Both the position numbers and the translations under genes were made by a program. From positions 1 to 64,000 of the forward strand of contig NZ_FOKE01000018.1 in assembly GCF_900112065.1 (NCBI RefSeq): a stretch of 64,000 nt of DNA. Direction: 5' to 3'. The notes beneath the pieces are model-generated. The model had not been told where the DNA came from. It was given only the letters and a program-made list of their open reading frames with translations, and ran no database searches. Numbering within the stretch: position 1 is the first letter of the stretch; each line of letters starts with the position of its first letter. Below are positions 20,608 to 32,440 of the stretch, piece by piece. This DNA comes from Cohnella sp. OV330 (GTDB lineage Bacteria; Bacillota; Bacilli; Paenibacillales; Paenibacillaceae).

Positions 20608-21031
20608 TTGCTTCACCACCCAGTTCTTCGCGTTTCACGAACTTCGTCTTGATCGGCAGCTTGTGCGCGGCCAGACGCATCGCTTCGCGTGCGATTTCCT
20701 CAGGGACGCCGGCGAGCTCGAACAAGATCTTGCCCGGCTTAACAACGGCAACCCACTTCTCGACGTTACCTTTACCGCTACCCATCCGCACCTCGAGAGG
20801 CTTTTGGGTGATCGGCTTGGACGGGAAGATCTTGATCCATACCTTACCGCCACGCTTGATATAACGGGTCATCGCGATACGCGCAGATTCGATCTGGCGG
20901 TTCGTTACCCACGAAGGCTCCAGTGCTTGCAAGCCGAATTCGCCGAAGCTCACTTCCGTGCCGCCCTTGGCACGGCCCTTCATCTTCCCGCGGTGCTGCT
21001 TGCGGTGTTTGACGCGTTTAGGGACCAACAT
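20594..21031 (-). CDS. rplP: 50S ribosomal protein L16
   Basis: 145 residues, beginning [19 protein letters not shown]; near the A-site and peptidyl-transferase region of the 50S. GGAGG precedes the ATG. Its 3' end overlaps rpmC. Confidence 0.98.
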   Translation of the reverse strand: MLVPKRVKHRKQHRGKMKGRAKGGTEVSFGEFGLQALEPSWVTNRQIESARIAMTRYIKRGGKVWIKIFPSKPITQKPLEVRMGSGKGNVEKWVAVVKPGKILFELAGVPEEIAREAMRLAAHKLPIKTKFVKREELGGEANEGQ

Positions 21032-21033
21032 GC

Positions 21034-21702
21034 TTAGTTGCCTCCTTCCTCAGCTACTACTCTCTTCTTCTTGGCTGGAAGGACTTCGCCGCGGTAGATC
21101 CAGACTTTAACGCCGATGCGACCGTAGGTCGTGTGCGCTTCAGCCGTACCGTAGTCGATGTCGGCGCGCAGCGTGTGAAGCGGAACCGTTCCTTCGCTGT
21201 AGCCTTCCGTACGTGCGATTTCGGCGCCGCCCAGACGTCCGCTAACGAGGGTCTTGATACCCTTCGCGCCCATACGCAGCGTGCGCTGCATCGATTGCTT
21301 CATGGCGCGGCGGAACGAGATACGGCGTTCGAGTTGTTGCGCGATGCTCTCGGCGACGAGGATGGCATCCATTTCCGGCGTCTTGATCTCGGAGATGTTG
21401 ATGTGCACCTTCTTGCCGTTCGTCAGCTTCGTCAGCTGACCGCGGATCACTTCTACTTCGGAACCGCCCTTGCCGATGACCATGCCAGGCTTGGCAGTAT
21501 GAATCGTTACGTTGACGCGGTTCGCAGCGCGTTCGATCTCGAAGCGCGATACCGATGCGTCCTTAAGCTTGGCCTTGAGGAATTCGCGGATTTTGACATC
21601 TTCCATAAGAAGCGTGCCGAAGTCCTTGTCGGCGTACCACTTGGATTCCCAATCGCGGATGACGCCGATGCGAAGACCGACCGGATTTACTTTCTGACCC
21701 AC
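21034..21702 (-). CDS. rpsC: 30S ribosomal protein S3
   Basis: 222 residues. N-terminal KH domain with [18 protein letters not shown] (GxxG loop) and a C-terminal domain with [17 protein letters not shown]; part of the mRNA entry helicase. GTG start eight bases after GGAGG. Two bases separate it from rplP. Confidence 0.98.
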   Translation of the reverse strand: MGQKVNPVGLRIGVIRDWESKWYADKDFGTLLMEDVKIREFLKAKLKDASVSRFEIERAANRVNVTIHTAKPGMVIGKGGSEVEVIRGQLTKLTNGKKVHINISEIKTPEMDAILVAESIAQQLERRISFRRAMKQSMQRTLRMGAKGIKTLVSGRLGGAEIARTEGYSEGTVPLHTLRADIDYGTAEAHTTYGRIGVKVWIYRGEVLPAKKKRVVAEEGGN

Positions 21703-21715
21703 ACGTTATCCCTCC

Positions 21716-22054
21716 TTATTTCTCGGATACGACCAGCGTGATGTGGCTGGAGCGCTTGAAGATGCTGAACGCGCGGCCCTGCGAACGGGGTTGGAACCGT
21801 TTGAGGGTCGGACCTTCGTTGACGAATGCTTCGCTGATAACCAGCTTGTTGACGTCGAGCTGATAGTTGTGCTCTGCGTTAGCCACTGCGGAGTTCAGGA
21901 GCTTCTCCAGGATTGGGGAAGCCGAACGCGGCGTGTGGCGCAGAATGGCGATTGCGTCGCCTACCTTCTTGCCGCGGATCAGATCTGCGACCAGACGGAC
22001 TTTGCGGGCCGGGATACGAATGTATCGCGCTACGGCCTTGGCTTCTTGTGCCAT
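21716..22054 (-). CDS. rplV: 50S ribosomal protein L22
   Basis: 112 residues. The extended loop that lines the exit tunnel is visible ([14 protein letters not shown] follows [10 protein letters not shown]). No obvious macrolide-resistance insertion in the loop. GGAGG precedes the ATG. Confidence 0.97.
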   Translation of the reverse strand: MAQEAKAVARYIRIPARKVRLVADLIRGKKVGDAIAILRHTPRSASPILEKLLNSAVANAEHNYQLDVNKLVISEAFVNEGPTLKRFQPRSQGRAFSIFKRSSHITLVVSEK

Positions 22055-22106
22055 CGATGTACCTCCTCCCGTGTTGCGTTCGCCGGACGAAGCCGGCGCT
22101 TAGGAT

Positions 22107-22388
22107 TTATCGTTTGCCGGTCTTCTTGTCGTCGGCGGTATGGCCTTTGTACGTGCGCGTAGGCGCGAATTCACCAAGCTTGTGACCGACCATGTCTTCC
22201 GATACGTATACCGGCACATGCTTGCGGCCATCGTAGACGGCGAACGTGTGACCTACGAATTGCGGGAAAATCGTCGAACGACGCGACCACGTCTTGATGA
22301 CGACTTTCTTGCTGGACTCGTTCATCACTTCGACTTTCTTCAACAGATAGCCGTCGATGAACGGGCCTTTCTTTAAGCTGCGACCCAT
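22107..22388 (-). CDS. rpsS: 30S ribosomal protein S19
   Basis: 93 residues, starting [19 protein letters not shown], with [17 protein letters not shown] near the C-terminus. Binds 16S rRNA with S13 in the head of the 30S. GGGAGG precedes the ATG. Confidence 0.98.
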   Translation of the reverse strand: MGRSLKKGPFIDGYLLKKVEVMNESSKKVVIKTWSRRSTIFPQFVGHTFAVYDGRKHVPVYVSEDMVGHKLGEFAPTRTYKGHTADDKKTGKR

Positions 22389-22425
22389 GGGTAAATCCTC
22401 CCTTCAGCCCGGAATGGACTCGCCT

Positions 22426-23253
22426 TTACTTGCGGCGGCGTACGATATATTGGCTCGAGGCCTTCTTCTTCTTGCGCGTCTTGTAACCGAGCGTCGGCTT
22501 GCCCCATGGGGACAGAGGAGACTTGCGGCCGATTGGAGCGCGACCTTCGCCACCGCCGTGCGGGTGATCGACCGGGTTCATGACGACACCACGGACAACC
22601 GGGCGCTTGCCGAGGTTGCGGGAACGACCAGCTTTACCGATGTTGATCAGCTCGTGGTCTTGGTTGCCGACGGAACCGATCGTAGCGCGGCATTGCTTGA
22701 GGATGCGGCGAATCTCGCCGGAAGCCAGGCGGATCGTGACATAAGTCTCTTCCTTACCCAGCAGTTGAGCTTCGGTACCTGCAGCGCGAACCAGTTGTCC
22801 GCCCTTGCCAGGCTTCAGCTCGATGTTGTGGATAACCGTACCGACCGGGATGTTCTCCAGCGGAAGGGCGTTGCCCACCTTGATGTCGGCGTCAGGCCCG
22901 GAGACGATTTGGTCGCCGACCTTCAAGCCTTTAGGAGCGACGATGTAGCTCTTTGCGCCGTCCAGATAGTGGATCAGGGCGATATAAGAGGTACGGTTCG
23001 GATCATACTCGATCTGAGCGACCTTTCCTGGTACGCCGTCCTTGTTGCGCTTGAAGTCGATGATACGGTACTTGCGCTTGTGTCCGCCGCCTTGGTGACG
23101 AACCGTAATCTTACCTTGATGGTTACGGCCGCCGCGCTTCGACAGCGGTGCAAGCAAGGATTTCTCCGGTACGTTCGTGGTGACTTCCTCGAACGTCGAC
23201 ATCGTCATTTCGCGACGGCTAGGCGATGTCGGATTAAACTTTTTGACTGGCAC
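22426..23253 (-). CDS. rplB: 50S ribosomal protein L2
   Basis: 275 residues. Includes the conserved [20 protein letters not shown] segment near the C-terminus, whose His is important for peptidyl-transferase centre function. Standard length. GGAGG before the ATG; 29 bp after rplW. Confidence 0.98.
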   Translation of the reverse strand: MPVKKFNPTSPSRREMTMSTFEEVTTNVPEKSLLAPLSKRGGRNHQGKITVRHQGGGHKRKYRIIDFKRNKDGVPGKVAQIEYDPNRTSYIALIHYLDGAKSYIVAPKGLKVGDQIVSGPDADIKVGNALPLENIPVGTVIHNIELKPGKGGQLVRAAGTEAQLLGKEETYVTIRLASGEIRRILKQCRATIGSVGNQDHELINIGKAGRSRNLGKRPVVRGVVMNPVDHPHGGGEGRAPIGRKSPLSPWGKPTLGYKTRKKKKASSQYIVRRRK

Positions 23254-23282
23254 TTGGTTTCCCTCCTTGCTTTACGAAGATG

Positions 23283-23576
23283 TTAGACCGATGCTTCGAA
23301 AAATTCGAGCGGCTTGCTGTCCGCGGACAGCTGCACGATGGCCTTCTTCCATTCGGAAGTGTAGCCGGAGTGGCGGCCGTAGCGGCGCGGCTTCGGCGGT
23401 ACGCGCATCGTGTTGACGCTGACGACCTTCACCTTGAAGATCGCTTCGATCGCTTGCTTGATTTCCGTCTTGTTCGTACGAAGATCGACTTCGAAGACGT
23501 ACTTCAGCTGATCGATGAATTCGCTTGTGCGTTCCGTGATGACGGGGCGCTTGATAATATCGCGAGGGTCTTTCAT
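23283..23576 (-). CDS. rplW: 50S ribosomal protein L23
   Basis: 97 residues; exit-tunnel protein that docks SRP and trigger factor. [19 protein letters not shown] and the [17 protein letters not shown] loop are typical. Its ATG overlaps the rplD stop by one base. Confidence 0.98.
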   Translation of the reverse strand: MKDPRDIIKRPVITERTSEFIDQLKYVFEVDLRTNKTEIKQAIEAIFKVKVVSVNTMRVPPKPRRYGRHSGYTSEWKKAIVQLSADSKPLEFFEASV

Positions 23577-24199
23577 TACGCGAATACCTCCTCGACTTTA
23601 GCGACCGCGTCCTTCGTGATGATGAGCTTGTCATGAACAAGTACATCGAGCACGTTGATTCCGTTGGCGGAGACGAACTTGACGCCAGGAATGTTGCGTG
23701 CGGACAGGGCCACATTGTTCTCATAATCGGCAGTGACGACGAGCGCCTTGCGGCCGACCTTGAGGTTGTTCAGAATGCCTTGGAATTCCTTCGTCTTAGG
23801 CGTTGCCAGGCTCAGTTGATCCAGGACGATGATGTCGCTGGCGATAACTTTGCTGGACAGCGCGGACTTGATCGCCAGACGGCGAACCTTGCGAGGAAGC
23901 TTGAAGCCGTAGCTGCGGGGAGTCGGTCCGAAAACGATACCGCCGCCCTTCCATTGCGGGGAACGGATCGAGCCCTGACGAGCGCGGCCTGTACCCTTTT
24001 GCTTCCATGGCTTGCGGCCGCCCCCGCGTACTTCGGAGCGTCCTTTGGTTTTGTGAGTGCCTTGGCGCACGGCTGCTTGCTGCAGCACGACCGCGCTGTG
24101 CATGACCGCTGCGTGCGGGTTAACGCCGAAGATCAGGTCAGACAGCTCGATCTCGCCGACCGCGCTGCCGCTCACGTTGTATACAGATACTTTAGGCAT
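23576..24199 (-). CDS. rplD: 50S ribosomal protein L4
   Basis: 207 residues. The extended internal loop [20 protein letters not shown] reaches into the exit tunnel; no macrolide-resistance change is evident there. L4 is an operon autoregulator in enterobacteria; no such target is evident here. Ends on the rplW start. Confidence 0.98.
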   Translation of the reverse strand: MPKVSVYNVSGSAVGEIELSDLIFGVNPHAAVMHSAVVLQQAAVRQGTHKTKGRSEVRGGGRKPWKQKGTGRARQGSIRSPQWKGGGIVFGPTPRSYGFKLPRKVRRLAIKSALSSKVIASDIIVLDQLSLATPKTKEFQGILNNLKVGRKALVVTADYENNVALSARNIPGVKFVSANGINVLDVLVHDKLIITKDAVAKVEEVFA

Positions 24200-24229
24200 G
24201 TGGTAGTCCTCCTTTCTTGTTAAATCGGA

Positions 24230-24850
24230 TTATTTCTTCACCGACGAGCGGAGTTTGAGGTAGCTGTTGCGAGCGCCCGGCACGGAACCCTTGATCAGGA
24301 TAACGTTGCGTTCAACGTCGATCTTGACGACTTCGAGGTTTTGAACCGTGATCGTCTCGGAGCCGAGACGGCCGTGCATCTTCTTGCCCTTCGGTACGCG
24401 GTTCGCGTCGCGAATCGTAGCAAGCGAGCCGTTACCGCGGTGGTACTTCGAACCGTGCGTCATCTTGCCGCGTTGGAAGCCCCAACGTTTGATGGCGCCT
24501 GCCGTTCCCTTACCCTTCGAAATACCCGTCACGTCAACAAATTGCCCTTCGGCAAATACGTCAACTTTAACTTCAGCGCCGACTTCGAGTTCCGAAGATC
24601 CGCTAACTTCGCGGATGAAGCGCTTGGGCGCCGTACCGGCCTTCTTTGCATGGCCCGTTTCCGGCTTGTTTGCGAGCTTTTCGCGCTTATCGGCAAAGCC
24701 GAGTTGCACAGCTTCATATCCGTCGTTGTCGGAAGTTTTCTTCTGCAGCACGACGTTTGGCGTTGCTTCGATGACAGTGACCGGCACGACGCTTCCGTCA
24801 GCCGCGAACACTTGCGTCATACCGAGCTTACGTCCCAAGATTCCTGGCAT
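24230..24850 (-). CDS. rplC: 50S ribosomal protein L3
   Basis: 206 residues, starting [19 protein letters not shown]; an early assembly protein whose loop approaches the peptidyl-transferase centre ([15 protein letters not shown]). GAGGTG precedes the ATG. 56 bp separate it from rpsJ. Confidence 0.98.
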   Translation of the reverse strand: MPGILGRKLGMTQVFAADGSVVPVTVIEATPNVVLQKKTSDNDGYEAVQLGFADKREKLANKPETGHAKKAGTAPKRFIREVSGSSELEVGAEVKVDVFAEGQFVDVTGISKGKGTAGAIKRWGFQRGKMTHGSKYHRGNGSLATIRDANRVPKGKKMHGRLGSETITVQNLEVVKIDVERNVILIKGSVPGARNSYLKLRSSVKK

Positions 24851-24906
24851 GTTGACACCTCTCTTCTACATCTTATTCACATCTGGATAAGTCTTCGTTT
24901 TGCTTA

Positions 24907-25366
<460 letters not shown>

Positions 25367-25395
25367 ATTATAGCGATTCGCCTAGACCAATGCAA
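25367..25395 (-). promoter_or_regulatory. Promoter of the S10-spc-alpha cluster
   Basis: Minus strand TTGCAT (25395-25390), 17 bp, TATAAT (25372-25367). The remainder of the gap to 25518 shows nothing recognisable. Confidence 0.75.
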
Positions 25396-25517
25396 CAAAT
25401 TTTTAGACAAAAATGAAAAGTAATCAGGAGCCGCATCACGGCAATCTGTTCTTGGCATCAGATCAAGCGGTCGTTTACCGTGTTTCTTCTATATATATAG
25501 GAACGACATAGAGCAAT

Positions 25518-25552
25518 AAGAAAAAGCCGATCGCACATGCGTCGGCTTTTCC
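25518..25552 (-). terminator. Terminator of the chemoreceptor gene
   Basis: Perfect 9-bp stem (25522-25530 with 25542-25550), followed on the minus strand by TTTTTCTTATT, 20 bases after the chemoreceptor stop. Confidence 0.85.
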
Positions 25553-25572
25553 TAAGTTTAGCTATCGCTTGG

Positions 25573-27321
25573 TTAAACGCGGAAACGGCTGACCGCTTCG
25601 TTCAATTCCGCCGCCAGCGACCTAAGTTGCTCGGCAGAGCCTGCGATCTCCTGAACGGAGGCAAGCTGCTCTTCGGATGCCGCCGCGACCTGCTGCGACT
25701 CTTCCGAGGAAAGCTTGGCTACGCGCTCCAGTTCTTCAATCGACGCAGCTACCTGCTGACTGCCCGCCGACATCTGCTGCGAAGCGGCGGATACATCTTG
25801 CACTTGGTCGGATACTTGCCTGACCGATTGAAGAATCGTGCGGAACGACTCTCCCGTACGCGCCGCGAGTTCCGTGCCCGCGCGCGCCTCTTCCGCCGAT
25901 CGCGATAAGGTCGCCGCCGCTGCGGACGTCTTGTCGCCTACTGCATGGAGAATCGTCGCGATCGCTTCGGAAGACTCCTTAGAGCGTTCGGCCAGCTTGC
26001 GAATTTCCTGCGCGACAACGGCAAACCCCTTACCTTGCTCGCCGGCGCGCGCCGCTTCGATCGAAGCATTGAGCGCAAGCAGGTTCGTCTGGTTCGCGAC
26101 TTCTGCAATCATGGCGACGATCTCCTGTATCTTCGCGCTTGAAGCTTGCAGCTCGCTCATCGTATCGCTGGCACCGAACACGTTTTGCTCGATTTGACGC
26201 ATCTGACGCGTCGTATCCTCAAGCGTATGCTCGCCTGCCGTCGCCAGCTCGGCCGTTCCCCCTGCGAGCTCGGACAATGTAGCCGACGATTCTGCGATAC
26301 GTCCGATACCGATCGCGATCTCGGACATCGCCCGTTGGCATTCCTGCGAGCTCGTCAACTGCGTCTCGGCACCGGAGGCAACGGTTTGAATCGACTCCGT
26401 AATCTCTCCGGTGGCCACAGCCGCTTGCGCGGAAGTATCCTTCAGCGTGCGCGATGCGGCGGACACTTCATCCGCCGTTCGCTTGATGCTGCCCGTCAAT
26501 TCCCTTAAGCTTCGAACCATATCGTTAAACGACGCTGCCGCCTGACCGATTTCATTTCCCGAATTCACCGGCACTTGAACGGTCAAATCTCCCTTTGCCG
26601 CCTCTTGCGCGATTGCAGCCAGCCTTTTTAACGGACGAAGCGCATACCTTACAAAAAGGACGAGCAGCAGAATCGCGACCGCCGCGGCTGCGATGCCGAT
26701 CCATATCGTGCTGACAAGCATGCCGTCGATCCGGGCCTGCACTTTATCGTAGTCGTAATCCAGGCCGAGAATCGCGACGACTTCGCCTTCGCCGTCCGTA
26801 ACCGGTCCCTGATAGGATATCCAACTTCCGACGTTATCTGTATAGGGTTTGCTGAGCGACGACTTTCCGACCAACGCATCAGTATAGGCACGCTTAAAAT
26901 CTCCGGAAAGCCCATAGTCGTCGCCCGCATGATTGCCTGCCCCGTCAAGCGCCTGATTCACTTGAAGCAACACGACGTTAGTGGCGCCTTCAGCCTCTTT
27001 CGAGAACGTGGAGAAGTAGTATGAATTCACCATCATGTCGCCATCCGTCATGGCATCCAACAGTTTGCGCAGAATCGCCTGGCTTTCCGGATCCGGCGCT
27101 TCTCCGTTTTTAAAGGCGTCAGCTACGGGCCGAAGCAAATTCGTATTGGCCGAAGCCTGGGCGGCAAGCCGATCGCCGATGGACATGAACTCCCTATATG
27201 CCGCATCCCGCTGTGCGCTATATTGAAGCCAGGACATAATCCCGATAAGCAGAATAAATAAAACGGACAAAACAAGACTAATCGTAAAAACCAGGCTTTT
27301 GCGAACTTGAAGTTTAGACAG
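25573..27321 (-). CDS. Methyl-accepting chemotaxis protein
   Basis: 582 residues if started at CTG 27321 (565 from a TTG at 27270). One N-terminal membrane segment, a periplasm-facing sensor of about 165 residues, a second membrane segment (about 205-225), HAMP domain, then the long signalling coiled coil with the hairpin tip [20 protein letters not shown]. It should sense an unknown ligand and control CheA. GAGGTG stands seven bases before the CTG, and from there the protein reads Ser-Lys-Leu-Gln-Val-Arg-Lys before the membrane segment. The TTG has no ribosome site and would cut the membrane segment. It has its own promoter and terminator between tuf and rpsJ, so it looks like an insertion into the ribosomal cluster. 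Confidence 0.88.
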   Translation of the reverse strand: MSKLQVRKSLVFTISLVLSVLFILLIGIMSWLQYSAQRDAAYREFMSIGDRLAAQASANTNLLRPVADAFKNGEAPDPESQAILRKLLDAMTDGDMMVNSYYFSTFSKEAEGATNVVLLQVNQALDGAGNHAGDDYGLSGDFKRAYTDALVGKSSLSKPYTDNVGSWISYQGPVTDGEGEVVAILGLDYDYDKVQARIDGMLVSTIWIGIAAAAVAILLLVLFVRYALRPLKRLAAIAQEAAKGDLTVQVPVNSGNEIGQAAASFNDMVRSLRELTGSIKRTADEVSAASRTLKDTSAQAAVATGEITESIQTVASGAETQLTSSQECQRAMSEIAIGIGRIAESSATLSELAGGTAELATAGEHTLEDTTRQMRQIEQNVFGASDTMSELQASSAKIQEIVAMIAEVANQTNLLALNASIEAARAGEQGKGFAVVAQEIRKLAERSKESSEAIATILHAVGDKTSAAAATLSRSAEEARAGTELAARTGESFRTILQSVRQVSDQVQDVSAASQQMSAGSQQVAASIEELERVAKLSSEESQQVAAASEEQLASVQEIAGSAEQLRSLAAELNEAVSRFRV

Positions 27322-27352
27322 ATAGATGCACCTCGCCCTTGGATTTGCTTCT

Positions 27353-27358
27353 ATTATA
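27353..27358 (-). promoter_or_regulatory. Minus-10 of the chemoreceptor gene promoter
   Basis: Minus strand TATAAT, about 30 bases before the CTG start. The minus-35 (ATGTAT at 17 bp) is weak. No sigma-D pattern was seen. Confidence 0.45.
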
Positions 27359-27444
27359 AGGGAGAAATGCTAGAAATACATGTCATTTCTTGTCGAATAT
27401 AAACTAAATTTGTCGTTTCCGATGCAGATCCTATTCACTAAGAC

Positions 27445-27487
27445 AAAAATAAGACCTTACCGAGCGATTAAGCCCGATAAGGTCTTC
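27445..27487 (-). terminator. Terminator of the str operon after tuf
   Basis: Minus strand AAGACCTTA ... TAAGGTCTT (27486-27478 with 27459-27451), then ATTTTTG. Confidence 0.85.
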
Positions 27488-27503
27488 TTTAAGTAAATCG
27501 AAA

Positions 27504-28694
27504 TTACTTTTGGATGGAAGCAACAGCGCCGGCGCCAACCGTACGGCCGCCTTCGCGGATGGAGAAGCGAGTGCCTTCTTCAACGGCGATCGGAGCGATC
27601 AGTTGAACGGTAACGGTGATGTTGTCGCCAGGCATAACCATCTCAGTGCCTTCCGGCAGGTTGATGATACCCGTAACGTCAGTTGTACGGAAGTAGAACT
27701 GAGGACGGTAGCCCGTGAAGAAAGGCTTGTGACGGCCGCCTTCTTCTTTGGTCAGGACGTAGATTTGAGCCGTGAATTCCGTGTGCGGCTTAACCGAACC
27801 CGGCTTAGCGATAACTTGGCCGCGCTCGATGTCCTTACGGTCAACACCGCGAAGCAGTGCGCCGACGTTGTCGCCCGCTTGAGCGGAATCGAGCAACTTA
27901 CGGAACATTTCAACGCCGGTAACGACGGATTTGCGGGAATCTTCAACCAGACCGATGATTTCAACTTCATCGCCGATTTTGATCGTACCACGCTCAACAC
28001 GGCCCGTAGCAACGGTACCGCGACCCGTGATCGTGAACACGTCCTCGACAGGCATCAGGAAAGGCTTAGCCGTGTCGCGCTCTGGTTGCGGGATGTAGGT
28101 GTCGACTTGTTCGAACAGCTCAACGATCTTGTCAGCCCAAGGGCCGTCAGGATTTTGCAGAGCTTCACGAGCAGCGCCGCGGATGATCGGCGTGTCGTCG
28201 CCCGGGAACTCGTACTCGTTCAGCAGGTCGCGAACTTCCATTTCAACCAGCTCGAGGAGCTCTTCGTCTTCCACCATGTCGCACTTGTTCAGGAATACGA
28301 CGATGTAAGGAACGCCTACTTGCTTGGAGAGCAGGATGTGTTCGCGCGTTTGCGGCATAGGGCCGTCAGCAGCGGATACAACCAGGATCGCGCCGTCCAT
28401 TTGAGCAGCGCCGGTGATCATGTTCTTGACATAGTCGGCGTGTCCAGGGCAGTCAACGTGTGCATAGTGACGGTTAGGCGTTTCGTATTCAACGTGAGCC
28501 GTGGAGATCGTGATACCGCGCTCGCGCTCTTCAGGAGCTTTGTCGATTTGGTCGAACGCAACAGCTGCGCCGCCGTACTTCTTGGACAGAACCGTCGTGA
28601 TGGCAGCCGTCAGCGTCGTTTTGCCGTGGTCGACGTGGCCGATCGTACCGATGTTAACGTGCGGTTTGTTACGTTCAAATTTAGCCTTTGCCAT
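27504..28694 (-). CDS. tuf: Elongation factor Tu
   Basis: 396 residues. GTPase domain with P-loop [17 protein letters not shown] and NKCDM; domains II and III follow. Brings aminoacyl-tRNA to the ribosome. GGAGG lies before the ATG. Last gene of the str operon, and the only tuf in the window. Confidence 0.99.
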   Translation of the reverse strand: MAKAKFERNKPHVNIGTIGHVDHGKTTLTAAITTVLSKKYGGAAVAFDQIDKAPEERERGITISTAHVEYETPNRHYAHVDCPGHADYVKNMITGAAQMDGAILVVSAADGPMPQTREHILLSKQVGVPYIVVFLNKCDMVEDEELLELVEMEVRDLLNEYEFPGDDTPIIRGAAREALQNPDGPWADKIVELFEQVDTYIPQPERDTAKPFLMPVEDVFTITGRGTVATGRVERGTIKIGDEVEIIGLVEDSRKSVVTGVEMFRKLLDSAQAGDNVGALLRGVDRKDIERGQVIAKPGSVKPHTEFTAQIYVLTKEEGGRHKPFFTGYRPQFYFRTTDVTGIINLPEGTEMVMPGDNITVTVQLIAPIAVEEGTRFSIREGGRTVGAGAVASIQK

Positions 28695-28787
28695 GGATCT
28701 TTTCTCCTCCTTGTTAGTAAAGCCATTTTATAGGGAGGACGAAGCCGGAGACCTCAGGTCCCACAGCTCGTCCGAATGCCCGTTTAA

Positions 28788-30863
28788 TTAAGCGCCTTTG
28801 CTCTTGGAGACGATCTCTTCGGAGATCGACTTCGGCACTTCTTCGTAGTGCGACAGTTCCATGGAGAATACGCCACGGCCCTGCGTACCGGAACGAAGAA
28901 CGGTCGAGTAGCCGAACATCTCAGCCAGCGGCACCTTGGCGCGCACGATGAGCGCACCGTGACGGGTGTCGCTGCCTTCGATGCGTCCGCGGCGGGAGCT
29001 GAGCATGCCCATGACATCGCCCATATACTCTTCCGGAACGGTTACTTCGACCTTCATGATCGGCTCGAGCAGGATCGGGTTACACTTATCCTTGGCAGCT
29101 TTAAGCGCCATCGAGCCGGCGATCTTGAACGCCATTTCGTTCGAGTCGACGTCGTGGTACGATCCGTCGAAGATCGTCGCTTTGATATCGACGAGCGGGA
29201 AGCCGGCGAGTACGCCGTTCTTCATCGACTCTTCGATACCGGCTTGTACCGGCGCGATGTATTCGCGAGGTACTACGCCGCCGACAACCTTGTTCTCGAA
29301 CACGAACCCGGAGCCTGCTTCAAGCGGTTCGAACTCGACCCAGCAATGGCCGTATTGGCCGCGTCCGCCGGATTGGCGAACGAACTTGCCTTCGACCTTC
29401 GCTGCAGTCTTGAACGTCTCGCGGTAAGCAACTTGCGGCTTGCCCACGTTCGTCTCGACCTTGAATTCGCGAAGCATGCGGTCAACGAGAATTTCCAGGT
29501 GAAGTTCGCCCATGCCGGCGATGATCGTCTGGCCAGTCTCTTCGTCCGTATGCGCACGGAATGTCGGATCCTCTTCGGAGAGCTTCTGAAGCGCGATACC
29601 CATCTTGTCTTGGTCAGCCTTGGTCTTAGGCTCAACCGCAAGCTGGATAACCGGCTCAGGGAAGTTCATCGATTCGAGGATAACCGGATTCTTCTCGTCG
29701 CACAGCGTATCGCCAGTCGTCGTGTCCTTCAGGCCGACTGCCGCGGCGATGTCGCCGGAGTAGACGATGCTGATTTCTTGACGGCTGTTCGCGTGCATCT
29801 GCAGAATACGGCCGATACGTTCGCGCTTGTTCTTCGTCGCATTGATGACGTACGAACCGGAGTTCAGAACGCCGGAGTATACGCGGAAGAACGTCAGCTT
29901 GCCGACAAACGGGTCGGTCATGATCTTAAACGCCAGCGCCGAGAACGGCTCCGAGTCGGAAGAATGACGAACCGTCTCTTCGCCGTCTTCGGTCGTGCCC
30001 TTGATAGCAGGGACATCGATCGGAGCCGGGAGGAAGTCGACGACAGCATCCAGCATCGGCTGAACGCCCTTATTGCGGTAGGAAGAACCGCAGACGACCG
30101 GGAAGATGCGAACTTCCACGACGCCCTTGCGAAGAGCTGCCTTGATCTCAGCGACCGACAGTTCTTCCCCTTCAAGATACTTCGCCATGAGATCGTCGTC
30201 AAGCTCGGCAACCTTCTCGACGAGCTCAAGACGGAGCTCTTCGGCTTGGTCGGCCAAGTCGGCCGGAATCTCAACGGTCTTCGGATCTTTACCGAGATCG
30301 TCCTCGTATACATAAGCGACTCGTTCGATCAAGTCGATCATGCCTACGAATCCGTTCTCCGCACCGATCGGAAGCTGGATGGCAACAGCATTGGCTTGCA
30401 GACGCAAGCGCATGTCGCGGACAACGTTCAAGAAGTCTGCGCCGATGATGTCCATCTTGTTGACGTAAGCAATACGCGGAACGCCGTAACGGTCGGCTTG
30501 ACGCCATACCGTTTCGGATTGAGGTTCTACGCCTTCTTTGGCGCTAAATACGCCGACAGCCCCGTCCAATACGCGCAGCGAGCGCTCGACCTCGACCGTA
30601 AAGTCAACGTGTCCCGGTGTGTCGATAATATTGATGCGGTGACCTTTCCATTGAGCGGTCGTCGCGGCAGACGTGATCGTGATGCCGCGCTCTTGCTCTT
30701 GCTCCATCCAGTCCATCGTAGCGGCGCCTTCGTGCACTTCGCCGATCTTGTGGACACGGCCGGTATAGAACAGGATTCGCTCGGTCGTAGTCGTCTTGCC
30801 TGCATCAATATGCGCCATGATGCCGATGTTGCGCGTATTTTGCAAGGAGAACTCTCTAGCCAT
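28788..30863 (-). CDS. fusA: Elongation factor G
   Basis: 691 residues; translocation GTPase with [14 protein letters not shown]-loop, DTPGHVDF switch II and NKMD. Five-domain length is normal. AAGGAG precedes the ATG. Between rpsG and tuf. Confidence 0.99.
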   Translation of the reverse strand: MAREFSLQNTRNIGIMAHIDAGKTTTTERILFYTGRVHKIGEVHEGAATMDWMEQEQERGITITSAATTAQWKGHRINIIDTPGHVDFTVEVERSLRVLDGAVGVFSAKEGVEPQSETVWRQADRYGVPRIAYVNKMDIIGADFLNVVRDMRLRLQANAVAIQLPIGAENGFVGMIDLIERVAYVYEDDLGKDPKTVEIPADLADQAEELRLELVEKVAELDDDLMAKYLEGEELSVAEIKAALRKGVVEVRIFPVVCGSSYRNKGVQPMLDAVVDFLPAPIDVPAIKGTTEDGEETVRHSSDSEPFSALAFKIMTDPFVGKLTFFRVYSGVLNSGSYVINATKNKRERIGRILQMHANSRQEISIVYSGDIAAAVGLKDTTTGDTLCDEKNPVILESMNFPEPVIQLAVEPKTKADQDKMGIALQKLSEEDPTFRAHTDEETGQTIIAGMGELHLEILVDRMLREFKVETNVGKPQVAYRETFKTAAKVEGKFVRQSGGRGQYGHCWVEFEPLEAGSGFVFENKVVGGVVPREYIAPVQAGIEESMKNGVLAGFPLVDIKATIFDGSYHDVDSNEMAFKIAGSMALKAAKDKCNPILLEPIMKVEVTVPEEYMGDVMGMLSSRRGRIEGSDTRHGALIVRAKVPLAEMFGYSTVLRSGTQGRGVFSMELSHYEEVPKSISEEIVSKSKGA

Positions 30864-30899
30864 GCAATTGTCTCCTTTCGTTCCCTAGTGTCCGCGGGA

Positions 30900-31370
30900 T
30901 TACCAGCGGTAGTGGGCGTACGCTTTGTTGGCTTCAGCCATTTTGTGCGTGTCTTCGCGCTTCTTGACGGCAGCGCCGGTGTTGTTCGAAGCGTCGAGAA
31001 TCTCGGCCGCCAGACGCTCTTCCATCGTCTTCTCGCCGCGGTTGCGGGAGTAGTTAACGAGCCAGCGCAGTCCAAGGGACGTGCGACGCTCCGGCTTAAC
31101 TTCGATCGGAACTTGGTAGTTGGCGCCGCCTACGCGGCGAGCCTTGACTTCGAGCACGGGCATGATGTTCTTGATGGCAGCTTCGAAAACTTCCATCGGA
31201 TCCTTGCCGGAACGCTCTTGAATCAGCGTGAACGCATTGTAAAGCAGCTGCTGGGCTACGCCCTTCTTGCCGTCGATCATGATGCGGTTGACGAGGCGAG
31301 TGACGAGCTTGCTGTTGTAGACCGGATCCGGGAGCACGTCCCGCTTCGGTACTGGTCCTTTACGTGGCAT
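30900..31370 (-). CDS. rpsG: 30S ribosomal protein S7
   Basis: 156 residues; nucleates assembly of the 3' domain of 16S r[23 protein letters not shown] and the C-terminal [13 protein letters not shown] are diagnostic. GGAGG before the ATG. Confidence 0.98.
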   Translation of the reverse strand: MPRKGPVPKRDVLPDPVYNSKLVTRLVNRIMIDGKKGVAQQLLYNAFTLIQERSGKDPMEVFEAAIKNIMPVLEVKARRVGGANYQVPIEVKPERRTSLGLRWLVNYSRNRGEKTMEERLAAEILDASNNTGAAVKKREDTHKMAEANKAYAHYRW

Positions 31371-31427
31371 TTGAGTTCCTCCTTTCCCTTATCAATGATA
31401 AAGCCGAAATGTTCCGGCAGAATTATC

Positions 31428-31847
31428 TTACTTCTTCACCTTAGCGCGCTTCGTACCGTACTTGGAACGAGCTTGCTTGCGGTTGTTGACGCCTGCGGTA
31501 TCGAGCGCGCCGCGAACGATGTGATAACGTACGCCCGGAAGGTCCTTGACCCGGCCGCCGCGAATCAGAACGACGCTGTGCTCTTGCAGGTTGTGACCGA
31601 TACCCGGAATGTAAGCCGTGACTTCTACGCGGTTCGTCAGACGTACACGCGCGTACTTTCGAAGTGCGGAGTTCGGTTTTTTCGGCGTCATCGTGCCTAC
31701 GCGCGTGCATACGCCGCGCTTTTGAGGAGCGCTCAGGTCGGTCTCGATGCGCTTCAGGGCGTTGAATCCCTTTTGCAGTGCAGGAGACTTGGACTTGACC
31801 ACCTTAGGCTCGCGACCTTTGCGAACGAGCTGGTTAATTGTTGGCAT
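31428..31847 (-). CDS. rpsL: 30S ribosomal protein S12
   Basis: 139 residues, including [11 protein letters not shown] and [13 protein letters not shown]. Both loops carry the usual Lys residues of streptomycin-sensitive S12 (equivalent to K43 and K88). S12 controls decoding fidelity. GGGGGTGG precedes the ATG. Confidence 0.98.
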   Translation of the reverse strand: MPTINQLVRKGREPKVVKSKSPALQKGFNALKRIETDLSAPQKRGVCTRVGTMTPKKPNSALRKYARVRLTNRVEVTAYIPGIGHNLQEHSVVLIRGGRVKDLPGVRYHIVRGALDTAGVNNRKQARSKYGTKRAKVKK

Positions 31848-31890
31848 GTTGCCACCCCCTTCCCATGATTGCCTTGCATAAAACTAACGG

Positions 31891-32004
31891 CTACCGGTTC
31901 CCGCGGCGCGAAGCCCACAGATCCAGGCGGTTCATTTTGAGATAAACGAAAGGGTCCGTCCGCTGTACTCCCCATACGAGAAGTGCGGTAAGGTCCCGGT
32001 TCAT
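31891..32004 (-). CDS. Possible small ORF of 37 residues
   Basis: The ATG overlaps the L7Ae-like gene stop codon (ATGA), which would allow translational coupling, and the frame ends at a TAG at 31891. The peptide is Arg- and Leu-rich, starting MNRDLTALLVWGVQRTD. No good ribosome site of its own (GAGAGAGC only). It fills most of the gap to rpsL. It may be chance. Confidence 0.3.
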   Translation of the reverse strand: MNRDLTALLVWGVQRTDPFVYLKMNRLDLWASRRGNR

Positions 32005-32255
32005 GCTCTCTCTACTACCACGGCCATCGCCGTGCCGACATCGATCCCGCACTGTCTGCCGAGCTCGCGCATGGTGCTCACCTCGGTTAAGGGAACGCCA
32101 CGCTGCTGGCATAACTGCGCGATGCGGCCGATCAGGCGCGAATCTGCATCTTGCGCGACATAGACGCCGATGGCCTTGCCTTGTTCTACCATCTTGGTCG
32201 TCTGCTTGGTGCCGACTTTGACGTTGTTCGCAAGATGATGAGCCATCAAGTCCAT
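32001..32255 (-). CDS. rplGB: L7Ae-family ribosome-associated protein (YbxF/RplGB)
   Basis: 84 residues of the L7Ae/L30e fold, which binds kink-turn RNA: VKVGTKQTTKMVEQGKA and CGIDVGTAMAVVVE. Same position as ybxF before rpsL in B. subtilis. AGGAG eight bases before the second of two ATGs sets the start at 32255; the adjacent ATG at 32258 is possible. First gene of the str operon, read from its own promoter. Confidence 0.9.
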   Translation of the reverse strand: MDLMAHHLANNVKVGTKQTTKMVEQGKAIGVYVAQDADSRLIGRIAQLCQQRGVPLTEVSTMRELGRQCGIDVGTAMAVVVERA

Positions 32256-32311
32256 CATAACAACTCCTACGGAACGATCAAAATCCACCACGTCGGGCAC
32301 ACACATAGGCT

Positions 32312-32340
32312 ATCTTAACACCTCGAATAGGCAGTGTCAA
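32312..32340 (-). promoter_or_regulatory. Promoter of the str operon
   Basis: Minus strand TTGACA (32340-32335), 17 bp, TAAGAT (32317-32312), about 57 bp before the L7Ae-like gene. A near-consensus promoter that lets the str genes be read independently of rpoBC. Confidence 0.8.
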
Positions 32341-32404
32341 GAAACCATTGTCTTCCGCTTTTATTCAAGCTGCTCCCGTTCGCCAGGTTCTTTTCCTCTA
32401 CTAT

Positions 32405-32433
32405 AGAAACATCCCGTCTATATCGACGGGATG
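32405..32433 (-). terminator. Terminator of the siderophore-uptake operon
   Basis: Perfect 9-bp stem (32410-32418 with 32425-32433) eight bases after the last permease stop; the following T tract is short and broken (TTTCTAT). Confidence 0.6.
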
Positions 32434-32440
32434 CGCATTT

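Noticed and set aside
28848-31868. Plus-strand open frame of 1006 codons across fusA, rpsG and rpsL
   Set aside because: Antisense shadow of three well-supported ribosomal genes; it spans their intergenic gaps only by chance lack of stops.
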